From assembly GCF_017877355.1 (NCBI RefSeq), contig NZ_JAGIPR010000010.1, forward strand, positions 62,001-126,000: a stretch of 64,000 nucleotides of DNA, read 5' to 3'. The position numbers and the translations under genes were made by a program. The DNA comes from Chryseobacterium jejuense (GTDB lineage Bacteria; Bacteroidota; Bacteroidia; Flavobacteriales; Weeksellaceae). Shown one piece after another: positions 35,308-42,996 of this stretch. The stretch's first letter is position 1. Every line of letters starts with the position of its first letter. The notes under the pieces were generated by a model, which had not been told where the DNA came from, did not search any database, and worked only from the letters and a program-made list of their open reading frames with translations.

Positions 35308-35400
35308 GTTTATTTAAAAAATATTTAAAAAATAGTATTCAACAAATTATTAGTAGTCTTTGTGAAAATGCGGTTAATAGGGGATTGGGTATGTTGATAA

Positions 35401-35430
35401 AAAAAATCACCTCCATTGAGGTGATTTTTT
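35401..35430. terminator. Bidirectional terminator after the third T9SS type B gene
   Basis: A perfect 13-bp stem (AAAAAATCACCTC/GAGGTGATTTTTT) with CATT loop. It lies 18 bases after the stop of the gene at 35449 (minus strand) and also separates it from dnaB. Confidence 0.88.
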
Positions 35431-35448
35431 ATGATATGATTGAGGGGG

Positions 35449-37548
35449 TTACTCTCTGTTTTTCACAATGATCCATCCTGAGAATTTGAATGGGGTTTTC
35501 TTGCTGTTATTCTCATTCCATGTTAAAGAATACCAGTAAGTGCCTGTAGGTATTTTCTTACCTGCAATGGTTCCGTCCCATTTGTATCCGTTAGATTTAT
35601 CAGCCTGGTGAATTTTTACACCATACCTGTCGAAAATATTCAATGTCAGGTTTTGCTTACCTGCAATTGCAGAATAATCAAGAACATCGTTGATACCGTC
35701 TCCGTTTGGTGTAATAACATTTACAATATTTGGAACTATTGCTTCAATGATAATAGGATCACAATCGTAGGCATCTTTTACATATATCTTATAATTACCT
35801 CTTGGGACATCATTAAATACATTAGAATCCTGCCATACAACATTGTCTATGGAGTATTTATAGTCAGGTGTTCCGCCTGTTACATCTACAGTGATGTTCG
35901 TAGTAGATACATCAATGCTGGAGATAACCGGCTGTTCAGAAGGATATACTTTTACAGTTTGAATAGTAGTACATTCTTGAACTTTAGATGTTAGTTTTAC
36001 CCAGTATGTTCCTACTCCTACATCACTGATGCTTTGGGTGGTTGCTCCGGTGCTCCATTCATATTTTTTGAATCCTGGTCCTGCATCCAGAGTGGTTTTG
36101 TCTTCCATACAGATGATTTTATCCTGAAGTACACTGGATTTTACCGGAGGAAGTACTTGAAGTGTTATTTTAGCAACAGTGAAACATCCAAGGTCATCAT
36201 ATACTCTTACATATACTACGCCATTAGGTGCCATATAGGTTTTGTAATTTGTTATTTCATTGGTAGCATCTACTGCATCAGCCATTGAAGGGTAGTATTT
36301 TTTCTTCGTGCCATCAGCTGGTACTGTAATCGGAGCGTTGTCAAGATTGAACATACCCATAGAAGGATTTGTTTCCAGGTGACACTCGGTTATTGTAGGA
36401 TCAGGAAGAGCTTTTACCAGTGGGTGGAATTTTAATTTAATTTCTGTAATGGTAATACATCCATATTCATTGGTTGCTTTTACAAAAACTGATCCTTCTG
36501 CCGAAACATATTGATAAGGATTGGTTATTTCGTTGATGGCATGATCGAGATCATACATTGAAGGGTAGTACTTTACATTAAGGTTAGGAGTTAGTCCTAT
36601 ATCAGCTGATGATAAGTCATATAGAGCTGTTCCTGAGTTGTTGTTACTACATGAGGTAATTTCCCCAACAGTCAGTTTGAATGATCTGTCAAAAAACCTG
36701 ATATCTCCAAATTCCCTACATTGATTTAAAAAGGTGACAGGTTTAGTAGGGTCAGCGTAAGAAATAGAATAGGTATATTGAGTAGTAGTATTAACAGGAA
36801 TAGGAGTTGTTATAGGATCGTAATCACTCGCTGCATCAGCTGCACTGCGATAATATTTTATAACAAAATTTGGATTGTTGTTTCTGATGTGATTTGATAG
36901 GGTAGCAAAGTCAAAAGTTACAGGATTGCCACAAATGTCAATGTTTCCATCATTTTTTGCACCAGGTTTTAAGAATGGGAAAGGTTGGTAAATTTTTAAT
37001 GAATTATTATCGAATGGGGTAAGCAATGTTGCTGTTCCGCCAAAGCTTAATTTAAAAGGTGCAATTTCAGTGGAATAGTTATTTAAAAGCAAATGATATA
37101 CTTCTCCCGGAAGTACATCAATATATTTTACAAAGCCAATTCCGCCACCGCCTTCTGTGGTATCTGTGGCGGTCATACTAAGACCGGTAAGGGGTCTGCT
37201 TATTAAATTGCCCATTCCAGCATAGGAGCATCTTAAAGGGAGTTCTCTGATGTTGTTACAGTCGTGATTGGGTCCATATAATGCGAAATCATAATCAATG
37301 TCGTAAGCGTTGGGTCCCATAGGGGTAATAAGGAAGGTTAATGTTCCTGCTGTTTGTATGCTGAAGGTGAACCAGATAGAGTTACTTTCGCTGCTTAAAC
37401 AACCGCTTCCTTCTTTTACGCTTCCGCTTCCATTAGGCTTTAATGAGATTTCTGCGTCGCTGCATATAGGGATAGCAGTGATGCAGTCCTGTTGTGCAAA
37501 AACCATTTGGGTGATGAAAATTAGAAAAATCAGTAGATATTTTTTCAT
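35449..37548 (-). CDS. T9SS type B secreted protein related to the lectin-domain pair
   Basis: A 699-residue secreted protein. A signal peptide (ending MVFAQ) is followed by an N-terminal domain of about 170 residues with paired Cys (DCITAIPICSDAE, SGCLSSESNSIWFTF, LPLRCSYAGMG), resembling pre-peptidase C-like domains of gliding-motility proteins. From about 300 on it shares the repeat units (VKYYPSMYDLDHAINEITN, KKYYPSMADAVDATNEITN), the LDAGPGFKKYEWSTGATTQ sandwich domain and the T9SS type B sorting domain with the two lectin-domain proteins. It lacks the lectin domain. It probably shares a surface role with different binding. It is separated from the pair by rnhA and dnaB. Confidence 0.85.
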   Translation of the reverse strand: MKKYLLIFLIFITQMVFAQQDCITAIPICSDAEISLKPNGSGSVKEGSGCLSSESNSIWFTFSIQTAGTLTFLITPMGPNAYDIDYDFALYGPNHDCNNIRELPLRCSYAGMGNLISRPLTGLSMTATDTTEGGGGIGFVKYIDVLPGEVYHLLLNNYSTEIAPFKLSFGGTATLLTPFDNNSLKIYQPFPFLKPGAKNDGNIDICGNPVTFDFATLSNHIRNNNPNFVIKYYRSAADAASDYDPITTPIPVNTTTQYTYSISYADPTKPVTFLNQCREFGDIRFFDRSFKLTVGEITSCSNNNSGTALYDLSSADIGLTPNLNVKYYPSMYDLDHAINEITNPYQYVSAEGSVFVKATNEYGCITITEIKLKFHPLVKALPDPTITECHLETNPSMGMFNLDNAPITVPADGTKKKYYPSMADAVDATNEITNYKTYMAPNGVVYVRVYDDLGCFTVAKITLQVLPPVKSSVLQDKIICMEDKTTLDAGPGFKKYEWSTGATTQSISDVGVGTYWVKLTSKVQECTTIQTVKVYPSEQPVISSIDVSTTNITVDVTGGTPDYKYSIDNVVWQDSNVFNDVPRGNYKIYVKDAYDCDPIIIEAIVPNIVNVITPNGDGINDVLDYSAIAGKQNLTLNIFDRYGVKIHQADKSNGYKWDGTIAGKKIPTGTYWYSLTWNENNSKKTPFKFSGWIIVKNRE

Positions 37549-37585
37549 TTTTTTGACCGATTTAAAATTGAATACTTAAAGTAAA

Positions 37586-38182
37586 TTATTTGTTTCCAGA
37601 GATAAGTTGCTTACCCCATCCAGGTACAGAGCTCAAGGTTGTAAATCCTGTTGCTGCTTTTTGATATTGGGCTTCAGCTTCGGTCATGTTGCCAGATTTT
37701 TCAGCTGATTTTGCTTTTAGGATCGCTAATCTTGGATTGTTCGGATCAGAACTTTCTGCTTTTGCAATATATTTTAAAACCTCTTGTGTCGCTTTTGCCG
37801 GATCATTGTAAACTCCTAATTGTATGCTTTGCAATGTAATAAGTCCCAGAAGGATATTGTTTTCCGGATTGTTAGGTTGAGAAAGTGATCCCCCAAGAGC
37901 AAATTTTTCGGCTGTAACACTTGCAGGAATAGCTGATGCAGTAGATTTTTTTGATAAAAGTTCCGCTTTAAGATACATAGAAACAGCGGCATAATAAAAA
38001 GCCTGCCATTTTTCAGAAGTATTAGTTTCTGTAAATTTCTTAAATAGTTTGTCGTAATCACCTTCGGTATTGGTGGTGTTGAGCTGTGAAGCGCTTTGTT
38101 GTAAAGCTTTGTCGGTAAAAGTCTGAGCGCTTGCCCAGAAACCGGTCACGAAAAAGCTTAAAATAAATAAAATTTTATTCAT
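37586..38182 (-). CDS. Secreted TPR-like protein of unknown function
   Basis: A 198-residue protein with signal peptide (MNKILFILSFFVTGFWASAQ). The rest is helical and rich in Ala, Lys and Ser, with a tetratricopeptide-like segment near 140-180 (SDPNNPRLAILKAKSAEKSGNMTEAEAQYQKA). It lies 37 bases upstream of the type B protein at 35449 on the same strand, so it may be co-transcribed and might assist it, but nothing shows this directly. A -7 element TATATTTG (minus strand 38207-38200) lies 17 bases upstream. Confidence 0.65.
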   Translation of the reverse strand: MNKILFILSFFVTGFWASAQTFTDKALQQSASQLNTTNTEGDYDKLFKKFTETNTSEKWQAFYYAAVSMYLKAELLSKKSTASAIPASVTAEKFALGGSLSQPNNPENNILLGLITLQSIQLGVYNDPAKATQEVLKYIAKAESSDPNNPRLAILKAKSAEKSGNMTEAEAQYQKAATGFTTLSSVPGWGKQLISGNK

Positions 38183-38199
38183 AAAGGGGATATTTGTAG

Positions 38200-38207
38200 C
38201 AAATATA
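38200..38207 (-). promoter_or_regulatory. Candidate -7 element of the TPR-like/T9SS protein genes
   Basis: TATATTTG on the minus strand, 17 bases before the ATG at 38182. The remaining bases to 38390 are AT-rich with nothing supported. Confidence 0.5.
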
Positions 38208-38390
38208 TGAAATTATTAATGTTTGGTGATGTATTTTGATATATATTTAAATAATGTGTGTTCTTGTTTTGTAATACTGTATTTTTATTGTTAGGTTATA
38301 ATATGTGAAGATTGCAATGGAAAGATGTTTGTGGTTTTTGATTTGAAATAGGAATAGTGGATTGTTTTAAAATAAATCAAGTATAAAATG

Positions 38391-38424
38391 AAAATAAGGA
38401 TAGAAAATCTTCTGTCCTTATTTT
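38391..38424. terminator. Bidirectional terminator hairpin
   Basis: A perfect 10-bp stem AAAATAAGGA/TCCTTATTTT enclosing a smaller AGAA/TTCT stem. It lies downstream of the MFS gene (minus strand). A second perfect 10-bp AT-rich hairpin occurs at 38441-38468, nearer the MFS stop. Confidence 0.65.
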
Positions 38425-38481
38425 GTATATATTTAATTTTAATTGATTTAGGTGTCTTTAAATCAATTGATGATAAGTTTA

Positions 38482-39717
38482 TTAATATTGCATCTTTCTT
38501 AGCTTTGGGTTGGTGCTTCCAACAATCAGAGCAATCAGAACGGTCATGCATCCACCAAATACTACAGAACGAACCACTCCCAATACTTTAGCCATTAATC
38601 CACTTTCAAACTGTCCCATTTCATTGCTGGACATGATGAATATGGAATTCACACTCAATACACGTCCTCTTATATGGTCCGGTGTTTTAAGTTGTACAAT
38701 CGTTCCTCGGATCACTACAGAAATGCCGTCAAGCATTCCGCTTAATACCAGGAACATAAACGAAAGCCAGTAAAGTTTGGATAACCCAAATCCAATAATA
38801 CAGATTCCAAACCCTGTAACAACTGCAAGAAGAATTTTTCCCTGGTTTTTTCGTAAAGGAACAATAGATAAAAGAGTAATGATACACATAGAACCAATAT
38901 CAGAAGCGGCATTCAGTAAACCGAATCCTTCTGCTCCTGAATCCAGGATGTCTGTTGCGAATACCGGGATCATCGCTACGGCCCCTCCAAAAAGTACAGC
39001 AAACATATCTAGGCATAAGGCTCCCAGAATTTCCTTTGTCTTAAAGATATAGGAGATCCCCTCACGCATGCTCTCCACAACATTTACAGTCTCTTTTTTA
39101 TATTCTGAATATTGTTTATTGAGCTGCCAGAAAAACAGAGAGGCAATAAATATCAGTGATAAAATCGCAACCAGTGTCCATTGTACTCCAATATATCCGA
39201 TAAGAAGTCCGCCGATGGCGTGTCCACATACAGAAGAGATAAGGAATGTAGCCTGATTAAGGGTAACAGCGTTCGGAAGGTTCTCTTTCTTTACAATTTT
39301 AGGAATCATAGAAGGAACAATAGGGCCAATAAAAGCTCTGGCAATTCCGGTGAAAAATATAACTCCATAGATGTAATAAGTGATCTCGTGTCCTGTAAAG
39401 TGCATTTGTACATTGAAGAAAGCGGGAATTAAAAGAAGTGCGATCAGAAAAATATAGGTGTAATTGCAGATCAGCAACAGCTTCTTTTTTTCATTCATAT
39501 CAATAACGTGTCCGGCATATAAAGCACAGCTAACAGCAGGAATAACCTCGGAAAGTCCGATAAGACCAATTGAAAAAGGATCTTTGGTTAATTGATATAC
39601 CCACCATCCCAATAAAGTGGCAAGCATTCTGAAAGCTAAAACAATAAAAAATCTCCCGGTAAGAAGATTTCTGAACTCAATATTTTGTAAAGTTTGTAAA
39701 GGGGTAAAGGAAATCAT
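38482..39717 (-). CDS. MFS transporter of the enterobactin-exporter-like group
   Basis: 411 residues from the ATG at 39717. A TTG two codons upstream lies inside the promoter element and is rejected. Twelve hydrophobic segments are seen, with the RMLATLLGWWVYQLTKDPFSIGL and GLIGLSEVIPA motifs of the MFS_3/EntS-type subfamily. These proteins export small molecules; the substrate is unknown. A TATTTTTG element ends three bases before the ATG. Confidence 0.82.
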   Translation of the reverse strand: MISFTPLQTLQNIEFRNLLTGRFFIVLAFRMLATLLGWWVYQLTKDPFSIGLIGLSEVIPAVSCALYAGHVIDMNEKKKLLLICNYTYIFLIALLLIPAFFNVQMHFTGHEITYYIYGVIFFTGIARAFIGPIVPSMIPKIVKKENLPNAVTLNQATFLISSVCGHAIGGLLIGYIGVQWTLVAILSLIFIASLFFWQLNKQYSEYKKETVNVVESMREGISYIFKTKEILGALCLDMFAVLFGGAVAMIPVFATDILDSGAEGFGLLNAASDIGSMCIITLLSIVPLRKNQGKILLAVVTGFGICIIGFGLSKLYWLSFMFLVLSGMLDGISVVIRGTIVQLKTPDHIRGRVLSVNSIFIMSSNEMGQFESGLMAKVLGVVRSVVFGGCMTVLIALIVGSTNPKLRKMQY

Positions 39718-39728
39718 GAACAAAAATA
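39718..39728 (-). promoter_or_regulatory. MFS-gene promoter element, N3 from the ATG and abutting a terminator
   Basis: TATTTTTG on the minus strand (39728-39721) ends three bases before the ATG. It overlaps the T tract and stem base of the upstream gene's terminator (39726-39752). Confidence 0.55.
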
Positions 39729-39752
39729 GCCCTAAAAATTTATTTAGGGCTA
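39726..39752 (-). terminator. Terminator of the small lipoprotein gene
   Basis: Stem ATAGCCCTAAA/TTTAGGGCTAT, loop about five bases, followed by T residues on the minus strand. Confidence 0.82.
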
Positions 39753-39809
39753 TCTGTATTTCGTTTTTTAACAGATATATTAAATGTATATCAAAAGATA
39801 AAATCTATT

Positions 39810-40172
39810 TTAGTCTGCTCTTGAAGAACTAAGAACAATAGCAGCAACACCTGCCGCCCCGATAATAGTAGCGCCTGTCGCAATTCTTGCTTTTCTTCTG
39901 TCTTTCACAGCTGCTACCTTAGACTTAGGAATAATTACTTCTGTACTGTCTTTTTTTCCAGCTGTACCTACAAGATTATCTCCAACAATGTTTCTGAATA
40001 ATATTTTTTGTTTCGGAGACCCGTCTCTCATGGTTACTTTGTAAACTTTTCCGGCTTCCAGATTGGAATAGTTGTTTTTTGAAATATCCTCGCTGTATTT
40101 TGTAGTAGCGCAAGACGTAATCACAAATAAAGACGTTAATAAAGACGATTTCAACAGTACAGATGCTTTCAT
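39810..40172 (-). CDS. Small lipoprotein of unknown function
   Basis: A 120-residue protein. A signal peptide with lipobox Cys at residue 21 (FVITSCATTKYS) is followed by a small beta-rich domain (GKVYKVTMRDGSPKQKILFRNIVGDNLVG) and a Gly/Ala-rich hydrophobic segment near the C-terminus (ATGATIIGAAGVAAIVLSS) that could cross or associate with a membrane. I do not recognise the family. A TAAATTTG element is 18 bases upstream of the ATG. Confidence 0.6.
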   Translation of the reverse strand: MKASVLLKSSLLTSLFVITSCATTKYSEDISKNNYSNLEAGKVYKVTMRDGSPKQKILFRNIVGDNLVGTAGKKDSTEVIIPKSKVAAVKDRRKARIATGATIIGAAGVAAIVLSSSRAD

Positions 40173-40241
40173 TATTTTCGTTTAGTTTTTCAAATTTATA
40201 ATTTTTTTCGAATATACGTTTTTGGAATTGAAAAAATATCT

Positions 40242-41741
40242 CTAAAATTTGTAAATTTCTAATAAATCTGCGATATTTCTGTCATTGGCTAATCGTGGAG
40301 TCTTATTTTGCCCACCCAGCTTTCCCTGAGACTTTGCATATTCATGGAAGGCATTTTTCTTCAGTTTTGTAATATGAAGCTTTTGAAGAATATTTCCGGA
40401 AATCAGATCATCATAATAAGTGTTTCTGTTTCGAAGCTGCTGATCCAGCTCATTTCTAAATGCTTCCCCATTTTCAGGATCCTTTTCAAATTCAATCAGC
40501 CATTCATGATAAGGAAGACCTTCATTTGGGTTAACCTGCGGTGCCAGATGGAATTCAGTAATCTGTGCCGGATATTTTTCTAGAGTTGCTTTCAAAGCTT
40601 CCTCTACCTCAAAAGCAATTACATGTTCTCCGAAGGCAGATGTGAAATGTTTGGTTCTTCCGCTAACCAGAACTCTGTAAGGATTTTTATCAATAAATCT
40701 CACAACATCACCAATGGAGTAAGCCCATAACCCTGAATTGGTAGTTAAAATCAGAGCATAATCTTTGTTAAGCTCAATTTCTTTTAGGGTTAATCTTCTT
40801 GCATTGGGTTTTCCATATTCCTCCAATGGAATAAATTCATAGAAAATACCATGGTTGGTTAGCAGTAAAAGTCCTTCCTTCGTATAGTCGTCCTGAAAAG
40901 CAAAAAATCCTTCAGATGCAGGAAATGTTTGAATAATATCTACTTTTCCACCCAGTAAATCTTCCATTTTATCGCGGTAAGGTTCATAATTTACTCCACC
41001 TGTAACAATAAGCTGCAGGTTAGGGAAAAGCTGTTTTATTTTTTTTCCGTGTTTCTCAGTCAGTTTTTCAAAATACATGATAAGCCAAGGTGGTATTCCT
41101 GAAATCAAGGTCATGTCCTGATGTTCTGTTTCTCCAATAATCTTGTCTATTTTCGCTTCCCAGTCTTCCATAATATTGGTTTCCCAGCTTGGTAATCTGT
41201 TTTTTTGAAGATAGTTAGGGATATGGTGTGCTACAATTCCGGATAATCTTCCGGTTTTAATCCCGAAAACTTCTTCTAGTTCCGGACTTCCCTGCAGAAA
41301 AATCATTTTTCCGTTAACAAAATCCGCATTGTTCTTTTTGCTTATATAATGGAATAAGGCACTTTGAGCTCCTGCAATCTGATAAGGCATTCCTTCTTTA
41401 GATATAGGAATGTATTTTGATCCAGATGTTGTTCCTGAAGTTTTTGCAAAATATTCAGGAGTATCCGTCCAAAGAATATTCCCCTGTCCTCTTTTTACTC
41501 TTTCAATGTAAGGTTTTAAATCTTCGTAGTCGGACACAGGAACTCTGTCCTGAAAATCTTTTACAGAACGGATGTTTTCAAAATCATGCTCCCGCCCGAA
41601 AAGTGTTTTTTGAGCTGTGATGACAAGTGAAATCAATAGGTTCTCTTGGTTTTTCTCTGCATTTTTTTTGAATTCCTCCGCCTTTTGAACATGTTTTTTT
41701 GCCCAGATAAGCGCCGCGTTTTTCTTGAAGAAGTTTAACAT
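40242..41741 (-). CDS. GH3-family acyl-adenylating enzyme
   Basis: A 499-residue protein of the GH3 family, part of the ANL adenylate-forming superfamily. Motifs are visible: FAKTSGTTSGSKYIPIS near 107 (ATP P-loop), the VTGGVNYEP and FPASEGFFA segments, YALILTTNSGLWAYSIGDVVRF, and the C-terminal HEWLIEFE and RNTYYDDL. Plant GH3 enzymes join acyl acids to amino acids. The bacterial role is not settled; amidation of a carboxylic acid is expected. TAAATTTG ends four bases before the ATG, predicting a leaderless mRNA. Confidence 0.85.
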   Translation of the reverse strand: MLNFFKKNAALIWAKKHVQKAEEFKKNAEKNQENLLISLVITAQKTLFGREHDFENIRSVKDFQDRVPVSDYEDLKPYIERVKRGQGNILWTDTPEYFAKTSGTTSGSKYIPISKEGMPYQIAGAQSALFHYISKKNNADFVNGKMIFLQGSPELEEVFGIKTGRLSGIVAHHIPNYLQKNRLPSWETNIMEDWEAKIDKIIGETEHQDMTLISGIPPWLIMYFEKLTEKHGKKIKQLFPNLQLIVTGGVNYEPYRDKMEDLLGGKVDIIQTFPASEGFFAFQDDYTKEGLLLLTNHGIFYEFIPLEEYGKPNARRLTLKEIELNKDYALILTTNSGLWAYSIGDVVRFIDKNPYRVLVSGRTKHFTSAFGEHVIAFEVEEALKATLEKYPAQITEFHLAPQVNPNEGLPYHEWLIEFEKDPENGEAFRNELDQQLRNRNTYYDDLISGNILQKLHITKLKKNAFHEYAKSQGKLGGQNKTPRLANDRNIADLLEIYKF

Positions 41742-41753
41742 GGTTCAAATTTA
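41742..41753 (-). promoter_or_regulatory. GH3-gene promoter element with TAnnTTTG-N4-ATG layout
   Basis: TAAATTTG on the minus strand (41753-41746), then AACC and the ATG at 41741. Confidence 0.6.
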
Positions 41754-41798
41754 TAAATAAGTAGAGAACTATGGAACCATTTTTAGAAGGTAAGACAT

Positions 41799-41830
41799 AA
41801 AAAAAACCGATGAAATAAATCCCATCGGCT
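41799..41830 (-). terminator. Terminator after the KDGTPDKRYK-repeat gene
   Basis: Stem CCGATG/CATCGG with a ten-base loop and eight T residues on the minus strand, 50 bases after the stop. Confidence 0.78.
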
Positions 41831-41879
41831 TTTCTCGAAATTTGATTATGAAAATAACAACTATATGTTGATGTTATGC

Positions 41880-42167
41880 TTATTTGTTTGCTTTGTACCT
41901 TTTGTCCGGAGTGCCATCTTTTTTCAGATGTTTGTTTTCTTTGTATCTCTTATCCGGAGTTCCGTCTTTTTTCATTTTAGCAGCAGGGGCAGGCTGAGCC
42001 GGTTTCGCTGTTTTAGCAACCATTGGTTTTGCAGCTTTTACTTCTGCTGGTTTAGTGGCTGTAGTTTTTACAGGGGCAGGAGTAGTGTGGGTAGCGGGAG
42101 CAGTCTGCTGAGCAGTAGCAAGGCCTAATCCTAAAACTAATGACATTGCTGATAATAATTTTTTCAT
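41880..42167 (-). CDS. Small exported Pro/Ala/Lys-rich protein with C-terminal decapeptide repeat
   Basis: 95 residues from the ATG at 42167, which gives a proper signal peptide (MKKLLSAMSLVLGLGLATAQ). The middle is low-complexity Ala/Pro/Thr/Lys (residues about 22-64). The end holds two copies of KKDGTPDKRYK separated by a short linker. The repeat is basic and unlikely to fold alone. The motif recalls small exported proteins of Chryseobacterium, but its function is not known to me. Confidence 0.65.
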   Translation of the reverse strand: MKKLLSAMSLVLGLGLATAQQTAPATHTTPAPVKTTATKPAEVKAAKPMVAKTAKPAQPAPAAKMKKDGTPDKRYKENKHLKKDGTPDKRYKANK

Positions 42168-42294
42168 AGGAATATTGTTTATTTTTTGTTGAATAAAGAT
42201 ATACAAAAAGCAGGCTAAAAATTTTGGTTTTTTAAACTTAACTAAAGTTTATTACAGCTTAAAAAAAAATTAAAGTCATTTTTTGAAGAATAAA

Positions 42295-42328
42295 AAAAGC
42301 CTGTTTTCGGCGAAGAGAACAGGCTTTT
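42295..42328. terminator. Terminator hairpin after the small lipoprotein at 42347
   Basis: An 11-bp stem AAAAGCCTGTT/AACAGGCTTTT with inner TTCG/CGAA pairing and A and T runs on both sides. Confidence 0.85.
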
Positions 42329-42346
42329 ACATAATTAGTGAATGAT

Positions 42347-42742
42347 TTAACGTGTACAGTTAGCTGTCCATGTTTTACCATCCTGGATGTATAAAATTTT
42401 CAATGTATTATTATCAATTCTGATATAAGATGTTGCAGTAGATCCTACCATTACTAAAGTGTTATCTCCTTGTTTAGTGAATTCTATTCCGTTTAGACTT
42501 GGAATACTGTTTGAGAAGGTGAAGTTGTACTTCGTGCCACTGGCAATCTTTGTTACAAATACACTTCCGGCATCGGTACTAATATTGGTAGAGCCTCCAT
42601 CATTATAAGATACGCTCCCTTTGTAGGTTCCTGCAAAAAAGTCGTTGTCTGCAGGATCATCATCCTTGCTGCACGACGAAAAAGATAATGCTGTAAAAAC
42701 AAACAGCATCAACAATCCTAGAATTTTCATTGCTTTTTTCAT
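42347..42742 (-). CDS. Small lipoprotein of unknown function
   Basis: A 131-residue lipoprotein: signal peptide with lipobox Cys at residue 24 (SFSSCSKDDDP), an acidic spacer DDDPADND, then a small beta-barrel-like domain (FFAGTYKGSVSYNDGG, GTKYNFTFSNSI, TLKILYIQDGKTW). Such CSKDDD lipoproteins of Bacteroidota are usually exported to the surface, since acidic residues after the Cys act as an export signal. Function is unknown. Confidence 0.7.
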   Translation of the reverse strand: MKKAMKILGLLMLFVFTALSFSSCSKDDDPADNDFFAGTYKGSVSYNDGGSTNISTDAGSVFVTKIASGTKYNFTFSNSIPSLNGIEFTKQGDNTLVMVGSTATSYIRIDNNTLKILYIQDGKTWTANCTR

Positions 42743-42924
42743 AATACTACTTTTAATTAATGTTTGGTTTATTTAAAGTCCCAAACACTATGCCATGAGA
42801 AAATATTCGGGTTTTTTTAACACGCAATTAATTAAATTAATAAAAAATTAAGATTTAAATGGCTAAGTAATTCATTTTAAATCTGAAAGTCTGATAGGTT
42901 GGGATTCAAAGAAAAAAATATTCT

Positions 42925-42969
42925 TACCTTTGTATAGTATTAAACGATTTCGGAAAACTCCCGAAATCG
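42925..42969 (+). promoter_or_regulatory. mfd promoter element and leader hairpin
   Basis: TACCTTTG at 42925-42932 with a weak TTG at 42899-42901 (spacer 23). A perfect 9-bp hairpin CGATTTCGG/CCGAAATCG with loop AAAACTC follows at 42945-42969, and then CTTTTG. The hairpin lies within the predicted mfd leader and has terminator form, though its T run is short. Confidence 0.5.
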
Positions 42970-42996
42970 CTTTTGTCGTTTATACCATTACTATTT

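Noticed and set aside
39718..39723. TTG start two codons before the MFS ATG
   Set aside because: It lies in the TAnnTTTG promoter element, so it could not be in the transcript.
42973..42996. TTG-started extension of Mfd
   Set aside because: It begins directly after the leader hairpin and adds residues with no match to the family; the ATG at 42997 is preferred.
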